The translations under genes and the position numbers were made by a program. A stretch of DNA of 64,000 nucleotides, taken from contig JAWQEG010000283.1 in assembly GCA_033782935.1 (NCBI GenBank), positions 2,666,001 through 2,730,000 on the forward strand, read 5' to 3'. Below are positions 9,184 to 22,287 of this stretch, one piece after another; position 1 is the stretch's first letter; the number at the start of each line of letters is the position of its first letter. The stretch is from Petrolisthes cinctipes (lineage: Eukaryota; Arthropoda; Malacostraca; Decapoda; Porcellanidae). The notes beneath the pieces were generated by a model. It searched no databases and was not told where the DNA came from. It saw only the letters and a program-made list of their open reading frames with translations.

Positions 9184-12100
9184 CCAGAAGGTATCTGTAC
9201 ATGCCTACTCCGTGTTAGAGTATTTTCAAAATACAGGCTAAAAACATACTGAAAATCGATCTTTTAGGTGCCCAAAAGTCGATATGTGCATGCATCTTCT
9301 GTACCCGTTTATATCTCAAATTCTGGCCCTAAACACCCGAAAATTCGATATTTTGGGGTCCCAGAAGCGATCTGGACATGCCTACTCCGTGTTAGAGCAT
9401 TTTCAAAATTCAGGCCCAAAACATGCTGAAAATCGATATTTTTGGTGCCCAAAGTCAATATGTGCATGTATCTTCTGTACCCGTTTATATCTCAAATTCA
9501 GGCTCAAAACACCCGAAAATTCAATATTTTGGGGTCCCAGAAGCAATCTGTACATGCCTACTCAGTGCTAGAATATTTTCAAAATATAGGCTAAAAACAT
9601 GCTAAAAATCGATCTTTTAGGTGCCAAAAAGTCGATATCTCTAATTCAGCCCCAAAACACCCGAAAATTCGATATTTAGGGGTCCCAGAAGGTATCTGTA
9701 CATGCCTACTCCGTGTTAGAGTATTTTCAAAATACATGCTCAAAACATACTGAAAATCGATCTTTTAGGTGCACAAAAGTCGATATGTGCATGCATCTTC
9801 AGTACCCGTTTATATGTCAAATTCAGGCTCAAAACACCCGAAAATTCAATATTTTGGGGTCCCAGAAGCAATCTGTACATGCCTACTCAGTGTTAGAGTA
9901 TTTTCAAAATACTGGCCCAAAACATGCTGAAAATCGATATTTTAGATGCCCAAAGTCAATATGTGCATGTATCTTCTGTACCCGTTTATATCTCAAATTC
10001 AGGCTCAAAACACCCGAAAATTCAATATTTTGGTGTCCCAGAAGCAATCTGTACATGCCTACACAGTGCTAGAATATTTTCAAAATATAGGCTAAAAACA
10101 TGCTAAAAATCGATCTTTTAGGTGCCAAAAAGGCGATATCTCAAATTCATTCCCAAAACACCCGAAAATTCGATATTTTAGGGTCCCAGAAGCAATCTGT
10201 ACATGCCTACTCAGTGTTAGAGTATTTTCAAAATACAGGCCCAAAACATACTGAAAATCGATCTTTTAGATGCCCAAAGTCAATATGTGCATGTATCTTC
10301 TGTACCCGTTTATATCTCAAATTCTGGCTCAAAACATCCGAAAATTCAATATTTTGGGGTCCCAGAAGCAATCTGTACATGCCTACTCAGTGCTAGAATA
10401 TTTTCAAAATATAGGCTAAAAACATGCTAAAAATCGATCTTTTAGGTGCCAAAAAGTCGATATCTCAAATTCAGTCCCAAAACACCCGAAAATTTTATAT
10501 TTAGGGGTCCCAGAAGCGATCTGTACATGCCTACTCCGTGTTAGAGTATTTTCAAAATACATGCTCAAAACATACTGAAAATCGATCTTTTAGGTGCACA
10601 AAAGTCGATATGTGTATGTATCTTCAGTACCCGTTTATATCTCAAATTCAGGCTCAAAACACCCGAAAATTCAATATTTTGGGGTCCCAGAAGCAATCTG
10701 TACATGCCTCCTCAGTGTTAGAGTATTTTCAAAATACAGGACCAAAACATGCTGAAAATCGATATTTTAGATGCCCAAAGTCAATATGTGCATGTATCTT
10801 CTGTACCCGTTTATATCTCAAATTCAGGCTCAAAACACCCGAAAATTCAATATTTTGGGGTCCCAGAAGCAATCTGTACATGCCTATACAGTGCTAGAAT
10901 ATTTTCAAAATATAGGCTAAAAACATGCTAAAAATCGACATTTTAGGTGCCAAAAAATCGATATCTCAAATTCAGTCCCAAAACACCCGAAAATTCGATA
11001 TTTAGAGGTCCCAGAAGGTATCTGTACATGCCTACTCCGTGTTAGAGTATTTTCAAAATACAGGCTAAAAACATACTGAAAATCGATCTTTTAGGTGCCC
11101 AAAAGTCGATATGTGCATGCATCTTCTGTACCCGTTTATATCTCAAATTCTGGCCCTAAACACCCGAAAATTCGATATTTTGGGGTCCCAGAAGCGATCT
11201 GGACATGCCTACTCCGTGTTAGAGCATTTTCAAAATTCAGGCCCAAAACATGCTGAAAATCGATATTTTTGGTGCCCAAAGTCAATATGTGCATGTATCT
11301 TCTGTACCCGTTTATATCTCAAATTCAGGCTCAAAACACCCGAAAATTCAATATTTTGGGGTCCCAGAAGCAATCTGTACATGCCTACTCAGTGCTAGAA
11401 TATTTTCAAAATATAGGCTAAAAACATGCTAAAAATCGATCTTTTAGGTGCCAAAAAGTCGATATCTCTAATTCAGCCCCAAAACACCCGAAAATTCGAT
11501 ATTTAGGGGTCCCAGAAGGTATCTGTACATGCCTACTCCGTGTTAGAGTATTTTCAAAATACATGCTCAAAACATACTGAAAATCGATCTTTTAGGTGCA
11601 CAAAAGTCGATATGTGCATGCATCTTCAGTACCCGTTTATATGTCAAATTCAGGCTCAAAACACCCGAAAATTCAATATTTTGGGGTCCCAGAAGCAATC
11701 TGTACATGCCTACTCAGTGTTAGAGTATTTTCAAAATACTGGCCCAAAACATGCTGAAAATCGATATTTTAGATGCCCAAAGTCAATATGTGCATGTATC
11801 TTCTGTACCCGTTTATATCTCAAATTCAGGCTCAAAACACCCGAAAATTCAATATTTTGGTGTCCCAGAAGCAATCTGTACATGCCTACACAGTGCTAGA
11901 ATATTTTCAAAATATAGGCTAAAAACATGCTAAAAATCGATCTTTTAGGTGCCAAAAAGGCGATATCTCAAATTCATTCCAAAAACACCCGAAAATTCGA
12001 TATTTTAGGGTCCCAGAAGCAATCTGTACATGCCTACTCAGTGTTAGAGTATTTTCAAAATACAGGCCCAAAACATACTGAAAATCGATCTTTTAGATGC

Positions 12101-12892
12101 CCAAAGTCAATATGTGCATGTATCTTCTGTACCCGTTTATATCTCAAATTCTGGCTCAAAACATCCGAAAATTCAATATTTTGGGGTCCCAGAAGCAATC
12201 TGTACATGCCTACTCAGTGCTAGAATATTTTCAAAATATAGGCTAAAAACATGCTAAAAATCGATCTTTTAGGTGCCAAAAAGTCGATATCTCAAATTCA
12301 GTCCCAAAACACCCGAAAATTTTATATTTAGGGGTCCCAGAAGCGATCTGTACATGCCTACTCCGTGTTAGAGTATTTTCAAAATACATGCTCAAAACAT
12401 ACTGAAAATCGATCTTTTAGGTGCACAAAAGTCGATATGTGTATGCATCTTCAGTACCCGTTTATATCTCAAATTCAGGCTCAAAACACCCGAAAATTCA
12501 ATATTTTGGGGTCCCAGAAGCAATCTGTACATGCCTCCTCAGTGTTAGAGTATTTTCAAAATACAGGAAAAAAACATGCTGAAAATCGATATTTTAGATG
12601 CCCAAAGTCAATATGTGCATGTATCTTCTGTACCCGTTTATATCTCAAATTCAGGCTCAAAACACCCGAAAATTCAATATTTTGGGGTCCCAGAAGCAAT
12701 CTGTACATGCCTATACAGTGCTAGAATATTTTCAAAATATAGGCTAAAAACATGCTAAAAATCGACATTTTAGGTGCCAAAAAATCGATATCTCAAATTC
12801 AGTCCCAAAACACCCGAAAATTCGATATTTAGAGGTCCCAGAAGGTATCTGTACATGCCTACTCCGTGTTAGAGTATTTTCAAAATACAGGC
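9184..12892 (+). repeat. Tandem segment duplication, period 1,827 bp
   Basis: Sequence at x and x+1,827 agrees nearly base for base from about 9,184 to 11,065. Shared private marks include CAGGCTAAAAACATACTG (9235 and 11062), GATCTGGACATGCC, GAGCATTTTC, CTCTAATTCAGCCCC, TTTTGGTGTCCC and CGAAAATTTTATATTTAG. On the left the match breaks at GTTCC against GTCCC (9183 and 11010). On the right it breaks at CAGGCT against CAGGCC (11066 and 12893). Differences seen by eye are few, such as CATTCCCAAAA against CATTCCAAAAA. The shared segment at the borders is a short M3' monomer, consistent with unequal exchange there. Confidence 0.9.
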
Positions 12893-15800
12893 CAAAAACA
12901 TACTGAAAATCGATCTTTTAGGTGCCCAAAAGTCGATATGTGCATGCATTTTCTGTACCCGTTTATATCTCAAATTCTGGCCCTAAACACCCGAAAATTC
13001 GATATTTTGGGGTCCCAGAAGCAATCTGTACATGCCTACTCCGTGTTAGAGTATTTTCAAAATTCAGGCCCAAAACATGCTTAAAATCGATATTTTTGGT
13101 GCCCAAAGTCAATATGTGCATGTATCTTCTGTACCCGTTTATATCTCAAATTCACGCTCAAAACACCCGAAAATTCAATATTTTGGGGTCCCAGGAGCAA
13201 TCTGTACAGTGCTAGAATATTTTCAAAATATAGGCTAAAAACATGCTAAAAATCGATCTTTTAGGTGCCAAAAAGTCGATATCTCAAATTCAGTCCCAAA
13301 ACACCCGAAAATTCTATATTTAGGGGTCCCAGAAGTGATCTGTACATGCCTACTCCGTGTTAGAGTATTTTCAAAATACATGCTCAAAACATACTGAAAA
13401 TCGATCTTTTAGGTGCACAAAAGTCGATATGTGCATGCATCTTCAGTACCCGTTTATATCTCAAATTCAGGCTCAAAACACCCGAAAATTCAATATTTTG
13501 GGGTCCCAGAAGCAATCTGTACATGCCTACTCAGTGTTAGAGTATTTTCAAAATACAGGCCAAAACATGCTGAAAATCGATATTTTAGATGCCCTAAGTC
13601 AATATGTGCATGTATCTTCTGTACCCGTTTATATCTCAAATTCAAGCTCAAAACACCCGAAAATTCAATATTTTGGGGTCCCAGAAGCAATCTGTACATG
13701 CCTACACAGTGCTAGAATATTTTCAAAATATAGGCTAAAAACATGCTAAAAATCGACATTTTAGGTGCCAAAAAATTGATATCTCAAATTCATTCCCAAA
13801 ACACCCGAAAATTCGATATTTAGAGGTCCCAGAAGGTATCTGTACATGCCTACTCCGTGTTAGAGTATTTTCAAAATTCAGGTCCAAAACATGCTGAAAA
13901 TCGATATTTTTGGTGCCCAAAGTCAATATGTGCATGTATCTTCTGTACCCGTTTATATCTCAAATTCAGGCTCAAAACACCCGAAAATTCAATATTTTGG
14001 GGTCCCAGAAGCAATCTGTACAGTGCTAGAATATTTTCAAAATATAGGCTAAAAACATGCTAAAAATCGATCTTTTTGGTGCCTAAAAGTCGATATCTCA
14101 AATTCAGTCCCAAGACACCCGAAAATTCGATATTTAGGGGTCCCAGAAGGTATCTGTACATGCCTACTCCGTGTTAGAGTATTTTCAAAATACATGCTCA
14201 AAACATACTGAAAATCGATCTTTTAGGTGCACAAAAGTCGATATGTGCATGCATCTTCAGTACCCGTTTATATCTCAAATTCAGGCTCAAAACACCCGAA
14301 AATTCAATATTTTGGGGTCCCAGAAGCAATCTGTACATGCCTACTCAGTGTTAGAGTATTTTCAAAATACAGGCCCAAAACATGCTGAAAATCGATATTT
14401 TAGATGCCCAAAGTCAATATGTGCATGTATCTTCTGTACCCGTTTATATCTCAAATTCAGGCTCAAAACACCCGAAAATTCAATATTTTGGTGTCCCAGA
14501 AGCAATCTGTACATGCCTACACAGTGCTACAATATTTTCAAAATATAGGCTAAAAACATGCTAAAAATCGACCTTTTAGGTGCCAAAAAATCGATATCTC
14601 AAATTCAGTCCCAAAACACCCGAAAATTCGATATTTAGAGGTTCCAGAAGGTATCTGTACATGCCTACTCCGTGTTAGAGTATTTTCAAAATACAGGCTA
14701 AAAACATACTGAAAATCGATCTTTTAGGTGCCCAAAAGTCGATATGTGCATGCATCTTCTGTACCCGTTTATATCTCAAATTCTGGCCCTAAACACCCGA
14801 AAATTCGATATTTTGGGGTCCCAGAAGCGATCTGGACATGCCTACTCCGTGTTAGAGCATTTTCAAAATTCAGGCCCAAAACATGCTGAAAATCGATATT
14901 TTTGGTGCCCAAAGTCAATATGTGCATGTATCTTCTGTACCCGTTTATATCTCAAATTCAGGCTCAAAACACCCGAAAATTCAATATTTTGGGGTCCCAG
15001 AAGCAATCTGTACATGCCTACTCAGTGCTAGAATATTTTCAAAATATAGGCTAAAAACATGCTAAAAATCGATCTTTTAGGTGCCAAAAAGTCGATATCT
15101 CTAATTCAGCCCCAAAACACCCGAAAATTCGATATTTAGGGGTCCCAGAAGGTATCTGTACATGCCTACTCCGTGTTAGAGTATTTTCAAAATACATGCT
15201 CAAAACATACTGAAAATCGATCTTTTAGGTGCACAAAAGTCGATATGTGCATGCATCTTCAGTACCCGTTTATATGTCAAATTCAGGCTCAAAACACCCA
15301 AAAATTCAATATTTTGGGGTCCCAGAAGCAATCTGTACATGCCTACTCAGTGTTAGAGTATTTTCAAAATACTGGCCCAAAACATGCTGAAAATCGATAT
15401 TTTAGATGCCCAAAGTCAATATGTGCATGTATCTTCTGTACCCGTTTATATCTCAAATTCAGGCTCAAAACACCCGAAAATTCAATATTTTGGTGTCCCA
15501 GAAGCAATCTGTACATGCCTACACAGTGCTAGAATATTTTCAAAATATAGGCTAAAAACATGCTAAAAATCGATCTTTTAGGTGCCAAAAAGGCGATATC
15601 TCAAATTCATTCCCAAAACACCCGAAAATTCGATATTTTAGGGTCCCAGAAGCAATCTGTACATGCCTACTCAGTGTTAGAGTATTTTCAAAATACAGGC
15701 CCAAAACATACTGAAAATCGATCTTTTAGATGCCCAAAGTCAATATGTGCATGTATCTTCTGTACCCGTTTATATCTCAAATTCAGGCTCAAAACATCCG

Positions 15801-17505
15801 AAAATTCAATATTTTGGGGTCCCAGAAGCAATCTGTACATGCCTACTCAGTGCTAGAATATTTTCAAAATATAGGCTAAAAACATGCTAAAAATCGATCT
15901 TTTAGGTGCCAAAAAGTCGATATCTCAAATTCAGTCCCAAAACACCCGAAAATTTTATATTTAGGGGTCCCAGAAGCGATCTGTACATGCCTACTCCGTG
16001 TTAGAGTATTTTCAAAATACATGCTCAAAACATACTGAAAATCGATCTTTTAGGTGCACAAAAGTCGATATGTGTATGCATCTTCAGTACCCGTTTATAT
16101 CTCAAATTCAGGCTCAAAACACCCGAAAATTCAATATTTTGGGGTCCCAGAAGCAATCTGTACATGCCTCCTCAGTGTTAGAGTATTTTCAAAATACAGG
16201 CCCAAAACATGCTGAAAATCGATATTTTAGATGCCCAAAGTCAATATGTGCATGTATCTTCTGTACCCGTTTATATCTCAAATTCAGGCTCAAAACACCC
16301 GAAAATTCAATATTTTGGGGTCCCAGAAGCAATCTGTACATGCCTATACAGTGCTAGAATATTTTCAAAATATAGGCTAAAAACATGCTAAAAATCGACA
16401 TTTTAGGTGCCAAAAAATCGATATCTGAAATTCAGTCCCAAAACACCCGAAAATTCGATATTTAGAGGTCCCAGAAGGTATCTGTACATGCCTACTCCGT
16501 GTTAGAGTATTTTCAAAATACAGGCCAAAAACATACTGAAAATCGATCTTTTAGGTGCCCAAAAGTCGATATGTGCATGCATTTTCTGTACCCGTTTATA
16601 TCTCAAATTCTGGCCCTAAACACCCGAAAATTCGATATTTTGGGGTCCCAGAAGCAATCTGTACATGCCTACTCCGTGTTAGAGTATTTTCAAAATTCAG
16701 GCCCAAAACATGCTTAAAATCGATATTTTTGGTGCCCAAAGTCAATATGTGCATGTATCTTCTGTACCCGTTTATATCTCAAATTCACGCTCAAAACACC
16801 CGAAAATTCAATATTTTGGGGTCCCAGGAGCAATCTGTACAGTGCTAGAATATTTTCAAAATATAGGCTAAAAACATGCTAAAAATCGATCTTTTAGGTG
16901 CCAAAAAGTCGATATCTCAAATTCAGTCCCAAAACACCCGAAAATTCTATATTTAGGGGTCCCAGAAGTGATCTGTACATGCCTACTCCGTGTTAGAGTA
17001 TTTTCAAAATACATGCTCAAAACATACTGAAAATCGATCTTTTAGGTGCACAAAAGTCGATATGTGCATGCATCTTCAGTACCCGTTTATATCTCAAATT
17101 CAGGCTCAAAACACCCGAAAATTCAATATTTTGGGGTCCCAGAAGCAATCTGTACATGCCTACTCAGTGTTAGAGTATTTTCAAAATACAGGCCAAAACA
17201 TGCTGAAAATCGATATTTTAGATGCCCTAAGTCAATATGTGCATGTATCTTCTGTACCCGTTTATATCTCAAATTCAAGCTCAAAACACCCGAAAATTCA
17301 ATATTTTGGGGTCCCAGAAGCAATCTGTACATGCCTACACAGTGCTAGAATATTTTCAAAATATAGGCTAAAAACATGCTAAAAATCGACATTTTAGGTG
17401 CCAAAAAATTGATATCTCAAATTCAGTCCCAAAACACCCGAAAATTCGATATTTAGAGGTCCCAGAAGGTATCTGTACATGCCTACTCTGTGTTAGAGTA
17501 TTTTC
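11011..17505 (+). repeat. Segment duplication, period 3,633 bp
   Basis: The segment from about 11,011 to 13,870 recurs at about 14,644 to 17,505 with the same order of private variants: GGACATGCC, GAGCATTTTC, CTCTAATTCAGCCCC, GGCGATATC, TTTTATATTTAG, the M1' with GCATTTTCTGTACCC (12947, 16580), CATGCTTAAAATCG, CAGGAGCAATC and the 1-bp-deleted M2 CAGGCCAAAACATG. The right edge is where 13,877 reads AAAATTCAGG while 17,510 reads AAAATACAGG. Together with the 1,827-bp repeat this makes three copies of the left part, at 9.2, 11.0 and 14.6 kb. Confidence 0.88.
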
Positions 17506-20500
17506 AAAATACAGGCCAAAAACATACTGAAAATCGATCTTTTAGGTGCCCAAAAGTCGATATGTGCATGCATCTTCTGTACCCGTTTATATCTCAAATT
17601 CTGGCCCTAAACACCCGAAAATTCGATATTTTGGGGTCCCAGAAACGATCTGTACATGCCTACTCCGTGTTAGAGTATTTTCAAAATTCAGGCCCAAAAC
17701 ATGCTGAAAATCGATATTTTTGGTGCCCAAAGTCAATATGTGCATGTATCTTCTGTACCCGTTTATATCTCAAATTCAGGCTCAAAACACCCGAAAATTC
17801 AATATTTTGGGGTCCCAGAAGCAATCTGTAAATGCCTACTCAGTGCTAGAATATTTTCAAAATATAGGCTAAAAATATGCTAAAAATCAATCTTTTAGGT
17901 GCCATAAAATCGATATCTCAAATTCAGTCCCAAAACACCCGAAAATTCGATATTTAGGGGTTCCAGAAGCGATCTGTACATGCCTACTCCGTGTTAGAGT
18001 ATTTTCAAAATACATGCTCAAAACATACTGAAAATCGATCTTTTAGGTGCACAAAAGTCGATATTTGCATGCATCTTCAGTACCCGTTTATATCTCAAAT
18101 TCAGGCTCAAAACACCCGAAAATTCAATATTTTGGGGTCCCAGAAGCAATCTGTACATGCCTACTCAGTGTTAGAGTATTTTCAAAATACGGGCCCAAAA
18201 CATGCTGAAAATCGATATTTTAGATGCCCAAAGTCAATATGTGCATGTATCTTTTGTACCCGTTTATATCTCAAATTCAGGCTCAAAACATCCGAAAATT
18301 CAATATTTTGGGGTCCCAGAAGCAATCTGTACATGCCTACTCAGTGCTAGAATATTTTCAAAATATAGGCTAAAAACATGCTAAAAATCGATCTTTTAGG
18401 TGCCAAAAAGTCGATATCTCAAATTCAGTCCCAAAACACCCGAAAATTCGATATTTAGGGGTCCCAGAAGGTATCTGTACATGCCTACTCCGTGTTAGAG
18501 TATTTTCAAAATACATGCTCAAAACATACTGAAAATCGATCTTTTAGGTGCACAAAAGTCGATATGTGTATGCATCTTCAGTACCCGTTTATATCTCAAA
18601 TTCAGGCTCAAAACACCCGAAAATTCAATATTTTGGGGTCCCAGAAGCAATCTGTACATGCCTACTCAGTGTTAGAGTATTTTCAAAATACAGGCCCAAA
18701 ACATGCTGAAAATCGATATTTTAGATGCCCAAAGTCAATATGTGCATGTATCTTCTGTACCCGTTTATATCTCAAATTCAGGCTCAAAACACCCGAAAAT
18801 TCAATATTTTGGGGTCCCAGAAGCAATCTGTACATGCCTACACAGTGCTAGAATATTTTCAAAATATAGGCTAAAAACATGCTAAAAATCGACATTTTAG
18901 GTGCCAAAAAATCGATATCTCAAATTCAGTACCAAAACACCCGAAAATTCGATATTTAGAGGTCCCAGAAGGTATCTGTACATGCCTACTCCGTGTTAGA
19001 GTATTTTCAAAATACATGCTCAAAACATACTGAAAATCGATCTTTTAGGTGCACAAAAGTCGATATGTGCATGCATTTCCTGTACCCGTTTATATGTCAA
19101 ATGCAGGCTCAAAACACCCGAAAATTCAATATTTTGGGGTACCAGAAGCAATCTGTACATGCCTACTCAGTGTTAGAGTATTTTCAAAATACAGGCCCAA
19201 AACATGCTGAAAATCGATATTTTAGATGCCCAAAGTCAATATGTGCATGTATCTTCTGTACCCGTTTATATCTCAAATTCAGGCTCAAAACACCCGAAAA
19301 TTCAATATTTTGGGGTCCCAGAAGCAATCTGTACATGCCTACACAGTGCTAGAATATTTTCAAAATATAGGCTAAAAACATGCTAAAAATCGATCTTTTA
19401 GGTGCCAAAAAGTCGATATCTCAAATTCAGTCCCAAAACACCCGAAAATTCGATATTTTGGGGTCCCAGAAGCAATCTGTACATGCCTACTCAGTGTTAG
19501 AGTATTTTCAAAATACAGGCCCAAAACATGCTGAAAATCGATATTTTAGATGCCCAAAATCAATATGTGCATGTATCTTCTGTACCCGTTTATATCTCAA
19601 ATTCAGGCTCAAAAAATCCGAAAATTCAATATTTTGGGGTCCCAGAAGCAATCTGTACATGCCTACTCAGTGCTAGAATATTTTCAAAATATAGGCTAAA
19701 AACATGCTAAAAATCGATCTTTTAGGTGCCAAAAAGTCGATATCTCAAATTCAGTCCCAAAACACCCGAAAATTCGATATTTTGGGGTCCCAGAAGCAAT
19801 CTGTACAGTGCTAGAATATTTTCAAAATATAGGCTAAAAACATGCTAAAAATCGATCTTTTCGGTGCCAAAAAGTCGATATCTCAAATAACAGTCCCAAA
19901 ACACCCGAAAATTCGATATTTAGGGGTCCCAGAAGCGATCTGTACATGCCTACTCCGTGTTAGAGTATTTTCAAAATACATGCTCAAAATATACTGAAAA
20001 TCGATCGTTTAGGTGCACAAAAAGTCGATATGTGCATGCATCTTCAGTACCCGTTTATATCTCAATTTCAGGCTCAAAACACCCGAAAATTCAATATTTT
20101 GGGGTCCCAGAAGCAATCTGTACATGCCTACTCAGTGTTAGAGTATTTTCAAAATACAGGCCCAAAACATGCTGAAAATCGATATTTTAGATGCCCAAAG
20201 TCAATATGTGCATGTATCTTCTGTACCCGTTTATATCTCAAATTCAGGCTCAAAAGACCCGAAAATTCAATATTTTGGGGTCCCAGAAGCAATCAGTACA
20301 TGCCTACACAGTGCTAGAATATTTTCAAAATATAGGCTAAAAACATGCTAAAAATCGACATTTTAGGTGCCAAAAAATTGATATATCAAATTCAGTCCCA
20401 AAACACCCGAAAATTCGATATTTAGAGGTCCCAGAAGGTATCTGTACATGCCTACTCCGTGTTAGAGTATTTTAAAATTACAGTCCAAAAACATACTGAA

Positions 20501-22287
20501 AATCGATCTTTTAGGTGCCCAAAAGTCGATATGTGCATGCATCTTCTGTACCCGTTTATATCTCAAATTCTGGCCCTAAACACCCGAAAATTCGATATTT
20601 TATGGTCCCAGAAGCGATCTGTACATGCCTACTCCGTGTTAGAGTATTTTCAAAATTCAGGCCCAAAACATGCTGGAAATCGATATTTTTGGTGCCCAAA
20701 GTCAATATGTGCATGTATCTTCTGTACCCGTTTATATCTCAAATTCAGGGTTAAAACACCCGAAAATTCAATATTTTGGGGTCCCAGAAGCAATCTGTAC
20801 ATGCCTACTCAGTGCTAGAATATTTTCAAAATATAGGCTAAAAACATGCTAAAAATCGATCTTTTAGGTGCCAAAAAGTCGATATCTCAAATTCAGTCCC
20901 AAAACACCCGAAAATTCGATATTTAGGGGTCCCAGAAGCGATCTGTACATGCCTACTCCGTGTTAGAGTATTTTCAAATACATGCTTAAAACATACTGAA
21001 AATCGATCTTTTAGGTGCACAAAAGTCGATATGTGCATGCATCTTCAGTACCCGTTTATATGTCAAATTCAGTCTCAAAACACCAGAAAATTCAATATTT
21101 TGGGGTCCCAGAAGCAATCTGTACATGCCTACTCAGTGTTAGAGTATTTTCAAAATACAGGCCCAAAACATGCTGAAAATCGATATTTTAGATGACCAAA
21201 GTCAATATGTGCATGTATCTTCTGTACCCGTTTATATCTCAAATTCAGGCTCAAAACACCCGAAAATTCAATATTTTGGGGTCCCAGAAGCAATCTGTAC
21301 ATGCCTACACAGTGCTAGAATATTTTCAAAATATAGGCTAAAAACATGCTAAAAATCGATCTTTTAGGTGCCAAAAAGTCGATATCTCAAATTCAGTCCC
21401 AAAACACCCGAAAATTCGATATTTTGGGGTCCCAGAAGCAATCTGTACATGCCTACTCAGTGTTAGAGTATTTTCAAAATACAGGCCCAAAACATGCTGA
21501 AAATCGATATTTTAGATGCCCAAAGTCAATATGTGCATGTATCTTCTGTACCCGTTTATATCTCAAATTCAGGCTCAAAACATCCGAAAATTCAATATTT
21601 TGGGGTCCCAGAAGCAATCTGTACATGCCTACTCAGTGCTAGAATATTTTCAAAATATAGGCTAAAAACATGCTAAAAATCGATCTTTTAGGTGCCAAAA
21701 TCTCGATATCTCAAATTCAGTCCCAAAACACCCGAAAATTCGATATTTAGGGGTCCCAGAAGCGATCTGTACATGCCTACTCCGTGTTAGAGTATTTTCA
21801 AAATACATGCTCAAAACATACTGAAAATCGATCTTTTAGGTGCACAAAAGTCGATAAGTGTATGCATCTTCAGTACCCGTTTATATCTCAAATTCAGGCT
21901 CAAAACACCCGAAAATTCAATATTTTGGGGTCCCAGAAGCAATCTGTACATGCCTACTCAGTGTTAGAGTATTTTCAAAATACAGGCCCAAAACATGCTG
22001 AAAATCGATATTTTAGATGCCCAAAGTCAATATGTGCATGTATCTTCTGTACCCGTTTATATCTCAAATTCAGGCTCAAAACACCCGAAAATTAAATATT
22101 TTGGGGTCCCAGAAGCAATCTGTACATGCCTACACAGTGCTAGAATATTTTCAAAATATAGGCTAAAAACATGCTAAAAATCGACATTTTAGGTGCCAAA
22201 AAATCGATATCTCAAATTCAGTCCCAAAACACCCGAAATTTCGATATTTAGAGGTCCCAGAAGGTATCTGTACATGCCTACTCCGTG

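Larger units (their letters stand above)
8046..22287 (+). repeat. Array segment 2: domain with TATATGTC variant and large duplications
   Basis: Trimers of about 501 bp dominate. Several M1 copies carry TATATGTCAAATTC in place of TATATCTCAAATTC (near 8812, 9813, 11640, 15274, 19092 and 21060). Elsewhere I noticed this variant only near 54157. Other local marks are an M3-like unit with AAAAAGGCGATATC (10130, 11957, 15590) and M2 copies with a CATACTG start. The domain includes repeats at spacings of 1,827 and 3,633 bp. An M3' at 13734 is followed directly by an M2' at 13860, so one M1' is missing there. Confidence 0.8.

Noticed and set aside
9184..12892. Assembly artefact as the sole cause of the large duplications
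   Set aside because: The copies differ at several sites and carry their own private changes, which argues for real duplications. Collapse or over-expansion cannot be excluded without reads, so this is a caution, not a finding.
13490..13699. Minus-strand open frames of 60-69 residues
   Set aside because: They are the reverse complement of the same satellite and recur wherever the same subtype order occurs, so they are shadows of the repeat.
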